DNA from: Microbacteriaceae bacterium
GTDB taxonomy: Bacteria; Actinomycetota; Actinomycetes; Actinomycetales; Microbacteriaceae
Length of the DNA: 64,000 nucleotides
Direction of reading: 5' to 3'
NCBI GenBank assembly: GCA_004297935.1
Contig: SCRE01000010.1
Location: 1-64,000, forward strand
Position 1 is the stretch's first letter. Every line of letters starts with the position of its first letter. Under the pieces are notes generated by a model, which was not told the DNA's origin, made no database searches, and saw nothing but the letters and a program-made list of their open reading frames with translations. Positions 41,772 to 50,530 of this stretch are shown one piece after another. The translations under genes and the position numbers were made by a program.

Positions 41772-42953
41772 ATGAAAATCCTGATCCTCGGCGGCGACGG
41801 GTTCATGGGATGGCCCGCCGCGCTCGATCTTTCCGCCGCCGGTCACGACGTCGTCACCGTCGACAATCTCTCCCGGCGTCGCATCGACGTCGACCTCGGC
41901 ACCAGTTCGCTCACGCCGATCGAATCGGTCGAGGTGCGCCTGGCGGCCTGGCGCGAACTGTCCGGGAACGACGTGCGGTTCCTGGCCTGCGACATTGCCC
42001 AGGACTACGACGGCCTCGTCGAGATCCTCGACGCCGAGCGACCGGACTGCATCGTTCATCTGGCCGAGCAACGCTCCGCTCCGTACTCGATGAAGACAGC
42101 GATGACGAAGCGCTACACGGTCGACAACAATGTCAATGCCACGCACAACCTGCTCGCTGCAGTCGTCGAGCTCGAACTCGACAGTCACATCGTGCACATG
42201 GGAACGATGGGGGTCTACGGCTACGGAACCGCAGGCACCGTGCTGCCTGAGGGGTATCTGTCGGTCACGATGGATGGCATCGCCGGCACGCCGATCGCGC
42301 AGGAAATCCTGTATCCGACGGATCCCGGCAGCATCTACCACATGACGAAGGCGCTCGATCAGCTGCTCTTCGCCTTCTACAACAAGGTCGACCGGCTGCG
42401 GATCACCGACCTCCACCAGGGCATCGTCTGGGGAACACAAACGGCGCAGACGAGCAGCGACCCCCGTCTGATCAACCGCTTCGATTACGACGGAGACTAT
42501 GGCACGGTGCTCAACCGGTTCCTCGTCGAATCGGTGGTCGGACATCCGCTGACGGTCAATGGCACGGGCGGCCAGACGCGGGCCTTCATCCACATCCAGA
42601 ACAGCGTGCAGTGCATCCGCCTCGCCGTGGAGAACCCGCCCGAGCCCGGGGATCGGGTGCGCATCCTGAATCAGATGACCGAGACGCACCGGGTGCGAGA
42701 CCTGGCCGCGCTCGTGTCGAAGCTGACCGGCGCCACGATCGAGTATCTGGAGAACCCGCGCACGGAGGCTGCCGAGAACGAACTGCTCGTCAGACATGAC
42801 GGTCTGGTCGCCCTCGGGCTGGTGCCGATCACCCTGAGCGATTACCTGTTGTTCGAGGTGACCGATATCGTGCACCGCTTCGCCGATCGGGTGGACGTCG
42901 AGAAGATTCGCAGCATGTCCGCGTGGCGATCCGCCTCGACGGTGCGGCGCTGA
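41772..42953 (+). CDS. sqdB: UDP-sulfoquinovose synthase-like SDR enzyme
   Basis: A 393-residue extended short-chain dehydrogenase. The NAD motif GGDGFMGWPAALDLS starts at residue 7 and is followed by the SQD1/SqdB-type signature: TVDNLSRRRIDVDLG, HLAEQRSAPYSM, YTVDNNVNATHNLL, GTMGVYGYG, the YHxxK motif IYHMTKALDQLL, TDLHQGIVWGTQT and GGQTRAFIHIQNS. These match UDP-sulfoquinovose synthase, which converts UDP-glucose and sulfite to UDP-sulfoquinovose, better than a generic epimerase. ATG 41772 has GGGAG at proper spacing. It is the first gene of a three-gene operon with a sulfolipid-type glycosyltransferase. Activity is inferred from motifs alone. Confidence 0.85.
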   Translation: MKILILGGDGFMGWPAALDLSAAGHDVVTVDNLSRRRIDVDLGTSSLTPIESVEVRLAAWRELSGNDVRFLACDIAQDYDGLVEILDAERPDCIVHLAEQRSAPYSMKTAMTKRYTVDNNVNATHNLLAAVVELELDSHIVHMGTMGVYGYGTAGTVLPEGYLSVTMDGIAGTPIAQEILYPTDPGSIYHMTKALDQLLFAFYNKVDRLRITDLHQGIVWGTQTAQTSSDPRLINRFDYDGDYGTVLNRFLVESVVGHPLTVNGTGGQTRAFIHIQNSVQCIRLAVENPPEPGDRVRILNQMTETHRVRDLAALVSKLTGATIEYLENPRTEAAENELLVRHDGLVALGLVPITLSDYLLFEVTDIVHRFADRVDVEKIRSMSAWRSASTVRR

Positions 42954-42956
42954 TCG

Positions 42957-44318
42957 ATGAGGATCGCGTTCGTCACGGAGACGTGGAAGCCGTCCATCAA
43001 CGGAGTGGTGACACGGCTGTCGGCCACGATCGACGAGCTCATCGCCCAGGGTCACGAGGTACTCGTGATCGCGCCGACAGTCGGTGGCGACGACACCGAG
43101 ACACGGCCGGGACTGCAGGTGCGACGGATGCCGAGTGTGCGCATCCGATTCATCTATGGCGGCCAGCCGTGGGGCTTGCCCCTGCGGCGGATGCGACGGA
43201 TGCTCGCCTCGTTCGATCCCGACCTCGTGCACGTGGTCGCACCCGCCTTGCTCGGCCTCGGCGCGGTGCGCGCCGCCAAGCGGCTGCGCGTGCCGCTGGT
43301 CGCCTCGTTTCATACGGACATCGCCGGGTACGCGAAGTTCTACCATCTCGGCTTCCTGGCGCCGTTCATCTGGTGGTGGCTTCGTCGGCTGCACAACGCG
43401 GCGGTCAGCAACCTGGTCACGTCGTCGTACTCGGCGCGGCTGCTGGCCGAGCATGGGATTCAGCGGGTCACACACTGGCGGCGCGGGGTCGATGTACGGC
43501 TGTTCGATCCGGCGCGGCGAACGCGTCTTCGCGCGTGGCGGTGGGCGCGTGACGCTGAGGCTGCCGTTGGCACAGCCGTCGAGACAACGACCGATGCGAC
43601 TGCCGGCGCAGCCGCGGGCGCAGAGGGCCCTCCCCTCGCGCTGTATGTCGGGCGGCTTGCGTGGGAGAAGGGACTTCAGCGCCTAGAATCGCTCGTCCGC
43701 TCGGGCGCCGTGCAACTGCAGGTGGTCGGCGACGGCCCGGATCGGGAGCGCCTCGAGCGCGTCTTCGACGAAACACCGACACGCTTCGTCGGATCGCTGA
43801 TCGGTGTCGACCTGGCGGTGGCCTACGCGAATGCCGACCTGTTCGTGTTCCCGTCGACGACCGAGACGCTCGGACTCGTGCTTCTCGAAGCCTTCGCGAG
43901 TGGCCTCCCGATCGTGGCAGCGGAGTCTCCGGCCAGCCGCGAGCTTCTGGCGGCCAGCCCGGCGGCGCGGCTGTTTCCGGCTGATCATCCGGAACTCGCG
44001 GAGCAAGCAGTGCACGAACTGCTCGCCAGCGGCACGGCGCAGGAGCTTGCGCGAATCGCGCGGGACGGTGTGGCGCGCTGGAATTGGAGCTCTGCCACGG
44101 CGGGCCTCATCGAGGAGTACCGCGCGGTCCTCGACGCCCGCTCAGACGCGTCGGTGGAGAATCGGACCGACAGGAGGCGACCATCCATGACGAATGATCT
44201 GATCACCGCTCGCGCTGACCCGCCGAACGCGGATGCTGTGTTCCGCGCACACACGGACGCAGCTCATCCGAATGTCGCGGTCGGCACCCGGAACCGCGGG
44301 CACGGGGAGGTGCGTTGA
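42957..44318 (+). CDS. GT4-family glycosyltransferase, SqdX-like (candidate sulfoquinovosyltransferase)
   Basis: A 453-residue GT-B glycosyltransferase. The N-terminus has MRIAFVTETWKPSINGVVTR, the SqdX/MgtA-type opening, followed by VHVVAPALLGLGAVRAAK and the acceptor segment SFHTDIAGYAKFYHLG. The C-terminal donor domain has YVGRLAWEKGLQ and the EX7E region FPSTTETLGLVLLEAFASGLP. Next to an sqdB-like gene (3-bp gap), transfer of sulfoquinovose to diacylglycerol is the best guess; mannosyl- or glucuronosyl-diacylglycerol synthase is the main alternative. The last ~55 residues are a low-complexity tail. The stop overlaps the next start (TGATG). Confidence 0.85.
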   Translation: MRIAFVTETWKPSINGVVTRLSATIDELIAQGHEVLVIAPTVGGDDTETRPGLQVRRMPSVRIRFIYGGQPWGLPLRRMRRMLASFDPDLVHVVAPALLGLGAVRAAKRLRVPLVASFHTDIAGYAKFYHLGFLAPFIWWWLRRLHNAAVSNLVTSSYSARLLAEHGIQRVTHWRRGVDVRLFDPARRTRLRAWRWARDAEAAVGTAVETTTDATAGAAAGAEGPPLALYVGRLAWEKGLQRLESLVRSGAVQLQVVGDGPDRERLERVFDETPTRFVGSLIGVDLAVAYANADLFVFPSTTETLGLVLLEAFASGLPIVAAESPASRELLAASPAARLFPADHPELAEQAVHELLASGTAQELARIARDGVARWNWSSATAGLIEEYRAVLDARSDASVENRTDRRRPSMTNDLITARADPPNADAVFRAHTDAAHPNVAVGTRNRGHGEVR

Positions 44319-44998
44319 TGGGTGCCGAGGAGCATCCGTTCGATCGTGACTACTGGGAGAACCGGTATGGAGCACCGGGGCTCGCTTGGAGCGGCGATCC
44401 GAACCCGGTGCTGGTCACCGAGGTGACCGGTTTGACGCCGGGTCGAGCGCTCGACGTCGGGAGCGGCGAGGGCGGCGACGCCATCTGGCTGGCGATGCAG
44501 GGGTGGCAGGTCACAGGCGTCGATATCGCGGTGAATGCGCTCGACAAGGCGCGGCTGCGCGCGGAGTCCCTCGACCGGGCTGCCGCGGAGCGTATCGACT
44601 GGCAGCAGCGCGATCTCACGACCTGGTCTCCGGAGCCGCTCTGTTACGACCTTGTGTCGTCGCAATTCATGCATTTGCCCCAGCCGCACCGCACGATGCT
44701 GTTCCGCTCGCTGGCAGCGGCGGTTGCGCCGGGCGGGACGTTGCTGATCGTTGGACACGACGTATCCGACGCCGATGCGGGCGCGCACCGGGAGCACCTG
44801 CGCGAGCTGATGTTCACCGTGGACGAGGTGGTGGCCGCGATCGACGGCGAGCACTTGAGTGTCGAGATGGCAGAGTCGCGCGTGCGGAAAGCTACCGGGG
44901 TGGCGGATGGGGCGGACACTGGTGCCGGCAGTTCTGGTGCCGGCAGTTCTGGTGCCGACTTGCGTGATGTTGTTGTGAAGGCGACGCGCGTGCGTTGA
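44318..44998 (+). CDS. class I SAM-dependent methyltransferase
   Basis: A 226-residue methyltransferase of the TehB-like/type-11 group. The opening DRDYWENRYGAPGLAWSGDP is followed by motif I ALDVGSGEGGDAIWLA, the acidic end of strand 2 in VTGVDIAVNALDKA, and motif IV-like LVSSQFMHLPQP and PGGTLLIVGHD. The substrate is unknown. Its place behind the SqdX-like gene (TGATG overlap, GGGGAGG upstream) hints at tailoring of the lipid or sugar, but unrelated detoxification is possible. The C-terminus carries two GAGSS pentapeptides encoded by 15-bp repeats. Confidence 0.85.
   Translation: MGAEEHPFDRDYWENRYGAPGLAWSGDPNPVLVTEVTGLTPGRALDVGSGEGGDAIWLAMQGWQVTGVDIAVNALDKARLRAESLDRAAAERIDWQQRDLTTWSPEPLCYDLVSSQFMHLPQPHRTMLFRSLAAAVAPGGTLLIVGHDVSDADAGAHREHLRELMFTVDEVVAAIDGEHLSVEMAESRVRKATGVADGADTGAGSSGAGSSGADLRDVVVKATRVR
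44921..44962 (+). repeat. in-frame 15-bp tandem repeat at the methyltransferase C-terminus
   Basis: GGTGCCGGCAGTTCT occurs twice (44921-44935, 44936-44950) and a partial third copy, GGTGCCGACTTG, follows. It encodes GAGSS-GAGSS-GADL near the end of the protein. Confidence 0.92.
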
Positions 44999-45030
44999 GC
45001 GATGCGTCGGACTGTCGACCGGAGACGCGT

Positions 45031-45705
45031 TTAGGTGAAGTCGGGATCGGGCTCGTCGTTGTAGGCCGGGCCGGGCTCGACAGGCCAGCGGCGGCGGCCG
45101 CTGTTCAACACGCCATGACTTTCCTGCAGGTAACAGGCGCCGCAGAGCGACTCGTAGGAGACGTCAGCGCCATCGATGGCAACCTGATCGCCGTCGAAGA
45201 CGAACATTCCGCCGATCTTGCGGGCGTTGAACACGGCCTTGCGTCCGCAGCGGCAGATCGTCTTCAGCTCTTCCAGTGAATGAGCGATCTCCAACAGGCG
45301 GCGACTCCCCGGAAAGGCAACGGTCTGAAAATCCGTGCGGATGCCATATGCCAACACAGGAATATTCTCCAGAATCGCAATTCGCAGCAGGTCATCGATC
45401 TGTGCCTCGCTGAGGAATTGAGCCTCGTCGACCAGCAGGCAACTGACGTCGCGCTCAAACCGTTTGATGGTGCGTTGCCGGTGCTGCTGAAAGCGTGCAT
45501 ACAGATCAGCATCGGGCGTGATCAGAAAGTCGACCTCACGACGCACGCCGAGGCGGGAGAGGATGCCCAGGTCGCCCTTCGTGTCGACCGCCGGCTTTGT
45601 GAGCAGCACACGATGGCCGCGCTCCTCATAGTTGTAGGCGGCCTGGAGCATCGCGGTGCTCTTGCCGCTGTTCATTGCGCCATAGCGGAAATACAGTTTT
45701 GCCAC
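45031..45705 (-). CDS. tdk: thymidine kinase
   Basis: A 224-residue type II thymidine kinase for thymidine salvage. The P-loop is AMNSGKSTAM near residue 10, followed by the Mg-binding DEAQFL motif, the AYGIRTDFQTVAFPGS lasso segment, and zinc cysteines in ICRCGRKA and LCGACYLQ. Length is slightly above the usual because of a polar C-terminal tail (RRRWPVEPGPAYNDEPD). It converges with the sqd operon, and the response regulator gene lies upstream on the same strand. No regulatory site is evident. Confidence 0.95.
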   Translation of the reverse strand: MAKLYFRYGAMNSGKSTAMLQAAYNYEERGHRVLLTKPAVDTKGDLGILSRLGVRREVDFLITPDADLYARFQQHRQRTIKRFERDVSCLLVDEAQFLSEAQIDDLLRIAILENIPVLAYGIRTDFQTVAFPGSRRLLEIAHSLEELKTICRCGRKAVFNARKIGGMFVFDGDQVAIDGADVSYESLCGACYLQESHGVLNSGRRRWPVEPGPAYNDEPDPDFT

Positions 45706-45807
45706 GAGCCCTATCGTATTAGGTCGACGTCGCGCGCCGGGCGAACGTGTCGGGCTCGGGCCGCGCAGCGGAGCGCAGCGGGTAGAGCACCGGCCCGAAC
45801 AGACGAA

Positions 45808-46527
45808 TCAGGTCAGATAGCCGTCTTCGGCAGCACGGCGGATCATGTCCTCCCGCGTGCTCGTCGGGCGCCCCACCTTCCCATACTTGTCACGGATCCG
45901 ACGCAGATACGTCTTCGCCGTCTCGTAACCGACGTTCATGCCACGGGCGACCTCGACGGTCGTCTGCCCGGAGACGTACAGGCCCAACGCGATCTCCTCC
46001 GCACGGCTCAGGCGCGGTCGGATCACGATGCTCTCGCGGATGCTCATCCGATCCGCGGCCGCCTCGCCAGGCACATCCATCGCCGCGACCGACGCCGCGA
46101 CCGCCGAGTCAGCCTGCGGCAGCCCCATGACCGCGCGGGCTGCATCCATCACCGCGTGAGCGGATTGCGACTTGGTCAGATAGGCGGCAGCACCCGCGCG
46201 CAACGAGCGTTCCCGATCCTCCGCCGTGTCGAGCGCGGTCAGCACGATCACGACCGCGCCGGCCGCCCGGCAGGTACGCACCCGCGCTTCGATCGAGATG
46301 CGTTCCGTCAGCTGCAGATCCATCAAGACCAGATCGGTCGGAAAAGCACTGCTGTTCACCAGTTCGACCCAGGTGCCGACCGCCAATACCAGGTCGAACT
46401 GCGGTTCGTTCGTGCGAATCCAGTTCGACAGACTGTCCAACATCAGTTCATGGTCGTCCAGCAGTGCAACACGCACGGACGTGGCCGCTGCCGACTGCGC
46501 TGCGCGGGCGTCATCGGTCCAGGTCAT
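45808..46527 (-). CDS. NarL/LuxR-type response regulator
   Basis: A 239-residue response regulator. The receiver domain shows LLDDHELMLDSL (acidic pocket), the phospho-acceptor aspartate in LVLMDLQL and the lysine in AAYLTKSQSAH. The output domain is a LuxR helix-turn-helix (LSRAEEIALGLYVSGQTTVEVARGM, VGYETAKTYLRRIRDKYGKV). Its start lies within the end of the upstream membrane-protein gene (17-bp overlap), and a DesK-type kinase gene precedes that, so the three form one signalling operon. The kinase at 47677 is the expected partner. The stimulus is unknown. Confidence 0.9.
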   Translation of the reverse strand: MTWTDDARAAQSAAATSVRVALLDDHELMLDSLSNWIRTNEPQFDLVLAVGTWVELVNSSAFPTDLVLMDLQLTERISIEARVRTCRAAGAVVIVLTALDTAEDRERSLRAGAAAYLTKSQSAHAVMDAARAVMGLPQADSAVAASVAAMDVPGEAAADRMSIRESIVIRPRLSRAEEIALGLYVSGQTTVEVARGMNVGYETAKTYLRRIRDKYGKVGRPTSTREDMIRRAAEDGYLT

Positions 46528-47680
46528 AGGAGAACTCCACTTCGATTCGGCCCTTGGTCAGCCGCAAACACGCGTCGTCGGAAATCACCCGCAACACTGT
46601 AAGGTACGGCCGCAACCGAGAACGCATCATGCGCTCCGACCCTGCCGCCACGTCCACCCCCACCTCGAATCGTGCCACGCTGAGGGGGTCGACCGTATTC
46701 GCCGTCAGCTGCACTCGCTCGACCGCGAGTTCGGATGCCTGCATCAGCTCCCCCAGCGCAGCCCCCACGACCGCGCGCTGATCGACTGTCACCGCATCGA
46801 CCACATTGCGAGCGGTCGAGACTGTCACGGACACACCTCGCGGAGCGAGCGCGCGCGTGCGCTCGACCACATCGTCCAGCCAGCTTGCATCCGACAAGCC
46901 GATCGCCCGTCCGCGCAACGTGTCCGCGATGGTGGCGACGGCGTCCGTGTCGGCGACCGTGAGTTCGTTCTGCCGTAGAACCCGCTCGATCAACGGCGCG
47001 ACCACGTCATTGAGCGTCGTGACATACGCCTGCTGCACCGACCGGGTAACGCCTTCTCGCACCTCGGGTTCCAGCCGCGCCATGCCGTGCATTGCTCGCG
47101 CGCGCCAGCGTTCGATCGCGCGCAGCAAGTTGTGGCCGTAGGCCGCCGCACCGAAGCCGATCACGATCGGCGGAGCGCCAGCGACCAGCGCATATGTCAG
47201 CGGGGGCGCTGGAATGCCGAGGAAACCGGACTGCGCACCCGCTCCGACGCCCAGCAGCACCGCACTGACGATCGATGCGATGACGAGTTCTCTCGTCGGT
47301 CGCAACCGGGCCATCGTTGCGATCAGCATCGCGACGACAAGTTGGCCCCAATCGTCTTGGATCAGGATGTTGAGCCCCCACGTCGACGCGGTGCAACACA
47401 GCGCTGCGGCCAGTATGAACGACAAGACCACGATGAACCGGTGGCGGCGAAACGGGGATCGGCCCGGCAGTGCACCCCAGGCCAGCGCGATCGAAGCTCC
47501 AAGCGCGAGCAGTAGCGCCACGGCAGCCAGCGCCGGACTCGAGATCTCATCCAGCTGTCGTATCGTCTGCGCGATAGCCACTCCCACCGCGACCAGTGCG
47601 ACCACAGGGGCAAGCAGCCAGACCGAGTATGTGCCCAGCGGGTCCAACTGTTGCGGCGTGCGCTCAATGTCGGCACTCAC
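46511..47680 (-). CDS. membrane protein with degenerate histidine-kinase-like C-terminus
   Basis: A 389-residue protein with five or six predicted membrane helices (WLLAPVVALVAVGVAIA, LAAVALLLALGASIALAW, FIVVLSFILAAALC and others) followed by a ~190-residue cytosolic region. That region has the length and rhythm of a dimerisation plus ATPase domain (VRQNE-like helices, ALGELMQASELAVERVQ) but lacks the phospho-histidine, the Asn box and the glycine boxes. It is translated from GTG 47680 overlapping the kinase stop, and its end overlaps the response regulator. It is probably a sensor or modulator subunit of the adjacent kinase, not an active kinase. Confidence 0.75.
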   Translation of the reverse strand: MSADIERTPQQLDPLGTYSVWLLAPVVALVAVGVAIAQTIRQLDEISSPALAAVALLLALGASIALAWGALPGRSPFRRHRFIVVLSFILAAALCCTASTWGLNILIQDDWGQLVVAMLIATMARLRPTRELVIASIVSAVLLGVGAGAQSGFLGIPAPPLTYALVAGAPPIVIGFGAAAYGHNLLRAIERWRARAMHGMARLEPEVREGVTRSVQQAYVTTLNDVVAPLIERVLRQNELTVADTDAVATIADTLRGRAIGLSDASWLDDVVERTRALAPRGVSVTVSTARNVVDAVTVDQRAVVGAALGELMQASELAVERVQLTANTVDPLSVARFEVGVDVAAGSERMMRSRLRPYLTVLRVISDDACLRLTKGRIEVEFSYDLDR

Positions 47681-49014
47681 GATGTCGAGCCATCCGGGGT
47701 GGGTTCGGTTGCAGCTGTTGGAGATTCCACCGCGTCCACACGAGCCGCTGCCACATCGGTAGCAGACGCTGCCGCATCAGTAGCAGCCGCTACCGTATCA
47801 GTGGCAGAGGCCGAGGCCGGCACCACGAGCGCAATAGACGTTCCGGCTCCTGGCCGTGAAAACACGGTGACGCGTCCGCCAACCCGTTCGATCCGTTCCC
47901 GGATGGAGCGGCGCAGCCCCATGCGGTCCGGCGGAGTCTGCGATTCGTCGAACCCGCGACCGGCGTCGACGACCATGAACGAGACCTCGTGCGGTGCTGC
48001 TGCGAGGGTGAGCTCCGCGGCGGACTGCCCCGAGTGCAGCAGGACATTGGCGAAGCATTGGCGTACGGCCAGCACGACAGCCCGCCGACGCTCGATGTTC
48101 AGGCGCGTGAACGCAGCGCGATCGCCGCTGACCGTGACGCTGAGCCCTTGGTCCCGGGCCTGCTCGACGGCGGATGCGAGACCACCCTGGATCCACGCGT
48201 CGTCGACCGTGCGCGCGAGCGCGGCGTCGCGTTCCAACTCTGCCGCCCTGTCGCGCCCCCAACTTGCGAGACTGTCCTCGATCCGTTCGCGCATTCGCGG
48301 AGTCAGTGGACCCGGCTGTGCATGAGCCAACACCGTCAACTGACTCAATACGGTGTCATGAAGATCGGCGGCGGCATCCGCTGCGACGGTTTTGCGCACG
48401 GCGATGGCCTGTTCGACGCGCAATTCCCAAAGGATGTTGGCCTGAACCCCGCGCTGAAGGTTGCGGGTCAGACCATCCAGGGTCAGAACGGCGACAACCG
48501 CCAGATACGCCCACAGGGCCGCCGGCCCCAGCTGGAAGCTCCGATCGGTGACGACGGCGGCCACGAACACGGCGGCTTCGCCGACGCCATACCCGAGGGT
48601 CGCCCAGACGACGCCCGTCAGGCTGCCGGACCCGGTACCACCAATCAGCGCGAGCGCGACCACCGGCAGGGTGAACACGAACAGTTCGGTACCGGGGAAG
48701 AGTGCGTTCTCGATCAACACGGCCAGCGTGTAGAGGAAGGTGCTGACGGCACCCACGACAAGGGTTGCGATCATGAACGGCGTCGAATGGTGGCGTATCA
48801 ACACGACGAACATCGCAGCGAGCACCGCAATGGCGAGGAAACCGATGGTCGGAATCAACGGGTCCGACGCGGTTGAGTTCGGCTTCGGGGCGCCCTGCAC
48901 GATTGTGCACACGGCCGCGAAGCCGAGTGCGGCGAGCCCGCCGACGCGCGTCGCCCCGGCGAGGGCACGGCTATTCGCCTTGCGTGCCAGGTGGCCGGGC
49001 AGCCCGAGCGACAT
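47677..49014 (-). CDS. sensor histidine kinase (DesK/LiaS type, HisKA_3)
   Basis: A 445-residue membrane kinase. Several hydrophobic segments in the first ~190 residues (LGFAAVCTIV, FLAIAVLAAMFVVLI, LFVFTLPVVALALIGG) are followed by a HisKA_3 motif AAADLHDTVLSQL with the phospho-histidine, a HATPase Asn box FANVLLHSG, DAGRGFD and the G-box segment MGLRRSIRERIERVGG. The C-terminal ~40 residues are an Ala/Thr/Asp-rich tail made of heptad-like repeats (ATDTVAA, ATDAAAS, ATDVAAA), encoded by 21-bp tandem repeats. It is the first gene of the three-gene module and should phosphorylate the NarL-type regulator. Confidence 0.9.
   Translation of the reverse strand: MSLGLPGHLARKANSRALAGATRVGGLAALGFAAVCTIVQGAPKPNSTASDPLIPTIGFLAIAVLAAMFVVLIRHHSTPFMIATLVVGAVSTFLYTLAVLIENALFPGTELFVFTLPVVALALIGGTGSGSLTGVVWATLGYGVGEAAVFVAAVVTDRSFQLGPAALWAYLAVVAVLTLDGLTRNLQRGVQANILWELRVEQAIAVRKTVAADAAADLHDTVLSQLTVLAHAQPGPLTPRMRERIEDSLASWGRDRAAELERDAALARTVDDAWIQGGLASAVEQARDQGLSVTVSGDRAAFTRLNIERRRAVVLAVRQCFANVLLHSGQSAAELTLAAAPHEVSFMVVDAGRGFDESQTPPDRMGLRRSIRERIERVGGRVTVFSRPGAGTSIALVVPASASATDTVAAATDAAASATDVAAARVDAVESPTAATEPTPDGSTS
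47746..47808 (-). repeat. three 21-bp tandem repeats in the kinase C-terminal tail
   Basis: CGCTGCCACATCGGTAGCAG (47746), CGCTGCCGCATCAGTAGCAG (47767) and CGCTACCGTATCAGTGGCAG (47788) are the starts of three adjoining 21-bp units. They encode ATDxxAx heptapeptides. Confidence 0.85.
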
Positions 49015-49217
49015 GCCATTTCCTCCGACGTGGACGATACCGGGGCAGCTCGAATCATGTACCCCATAGACGCGTCCACTGTACCCCGGACTAGACAGTC
49101 CACGGCACGGCGCGCGGGAGACGCGGCGGCCAGGCTCACCTACCGGGCGCGGCGACCAGGCTCGACGGCCAGGCTCAGCAGTGGGACTCGTCGGCCGAAC
49201 TTGGCGGTTCGTGTGAA

Positions 49218-50432
49218 CTAGAACAGCGTTGGCTGAAGCTTGTCGGGATGTGCCACCCGCCGTTCTGCTGGCTGTGCTGTGCGCTCAGCGCCCGCGCGTT
49301 CTCCGTTCACATCCCGCAGGTCCCGGAAGGTCACGACCCGGGGGGCGGCGACAGCATCCGACGCACGCGCGGCTGGCGCGGCATCCGTTCGCCCTGTCGC
49401 CGATGCCATCGCGGATGAGTACGTCGTCGCGGATAAGTACGCCGACGACGACACCCCGCCGGTCGTCGGGTCCTCGCGCCCACGTCGGAGCCCATGCTTC
49501 GCGATCAGCGGTTTCACGCGCGCGGCAAGCCATTTGCGATAACCGAGTGGCGCGTACGCCGTTTCGGCGTAGAGCGTCGTGTAGCGTTCCACCAGTTCCG
49601 GATGCTCGCGCTCCAGCCAGAACATGAACCATTCCTTCACCCCCGGCTTGAGATACAGCGCGGTGAAGAGCACGGAGTTCGCGCCCGCCGCCTTCGCTCG
49701 TCGCATGGCCTCGTCCAGATGCTCGCGTGTGTCGGTCAAGAACGGCAGGATCGGCATCATGAACACGGAACAATCCAGCCCGTGCTCGCGCACTGCCGTC
49801 ACTGTTGCGAGCCGCGCCTGGGTGCTCGGCGTGCCCGGCTCGACGGACTGCTGCAGTTCGTCGTCGTAGATGGCAATCGACATCGCGAGGTCCACGGGAA
49901 CGCGGGTCGCGGCATCCGCCAGCAAGTCGAGGTCGCGGCGCAGCAGCGTGCCCTTCGTCAGGATGCTGAAGGGCGTTCCCGAGCCGGCAAGCGCCTCGAT
50001 GATGCCCGGCATGAGCGCGTAGCGACCCTCCGCGCGCTGGTACGGGTCGGTGTTCGTACCCAGCGCGACCGGATGCCGCCCCCAACCAGGCTTGGCCAAC
50101 TCGCGTGCGAGCACCTCGGCGACGTTCACCTTGACGATGATCTCACTGTCGAAATCGGTGCCCATGTTGAGGTCGAGGTAACGGTGTGTCGGGCGGGCAA
50201 AGCAGTATTTGCACGCATGAGAGCACCCACGGTACGGGTTGATCGTCCAGCCGAACGGAAGCGGGCCGCCGGTGCCCGGCACCTTGTTGAGGGCGGATTT
50301 GGCGAGCACCTCGTGAAAGGTGATACCGGCGAATTCCGGCGTGCGCACCGAGCGGACGAAGTTGTTCAACTTCGCCAGGCCGGGCAGCGTGTTCTGCTGC
50401 TCAGCAGTGAGTTCCTGAGTTTTCCATCGCAC
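49218..50432 (-). CDS. Rv2578c-family radical SAM protein (spore photoproduct lyase-like)
   Basis: A 404-residue radical SAM enzyme. The iron-sulfur cluster motif is CSHACKYC (CxxxCxxC) within NPYRGCSHACKYCFARPTH, preceded by TPEFAGITFHEVLAKSALN, a family hallmark. SAM-binding segments follow (LGTNTDPYQRAEGRY, SILTKGTLLRRDLDLL). Relatives include Rv2578c and the spore photoproduct lyase group, so DNA-lesion or nucleic-acid chemistry is a guess only. The conserved start MRWKTQEL fixes GTG 50432. A Ser/Ala-rich spacer precedes the terminal LQPTLF. Its promoter region carries an SOS-like box. Confidence 0.88.
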   Translation of the reverse strand: MRWKTQELTAEQQNTLPGLAKLNNFVRSVRTPEFAGITFHEVLAKSALNKVPGTGGPLPFGWTINPYRGCSHACKYCFARPTHRYLDLNMGTDFDSEIIVKVNVAEVLARELAKPGWGRHPVALGTNTDPYQRAEGRYALMPGIIEALAGSGTPFSILTKGTLLRRDLDLLADAATRVPVDLAMSIAIYDDELQQSVEPGTPSTQARLATVTAVREHGLDCSVFMMPILPFLTDTREHLDEAMRRAKAAGANSVLFTALYLKPGVKEWFMFWLEREHPELVERYTTLYAETAYAPLGYRKWLAARVKPLIAKHGLRRGREDPTTGGVSSSAYLSATTYSSAMASATGRTDAAPAARASDAVAAPRVVTFRDLRDVNGERAGAERTAQPAERRVAHPDKLQPTLF

Positions 50433-50471
50433 AGTATAATTCGAACATAATTACGATGATTGTACAATCAT
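50433..50471 (-). promoter_or_regulatory. leaderless promoter with SOS-box-like dyad and a 16-bp palindrome
   Basis: On the minus strand TTGTAC, 17 bp and TCGAAT place transcription start on the GTG 50432 start codon. TCGTAATTATGTTCGA (50441-50456) matches the actinobacterial LexA box TCGAACATATGTTCGA at 13 of 16 positions and lies between the hexamers. The -35 region is embedded in the perfect palindrome ATGATTGTACAATCAT (50456-50471). Confidence 0.45.
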
Positions 50472-50530
50472 ATCTTGCGTTGAGTCGAATGGAACAGGGC
50501 TTTTTCACAGTCGGCGATGTTCAGTGACTT

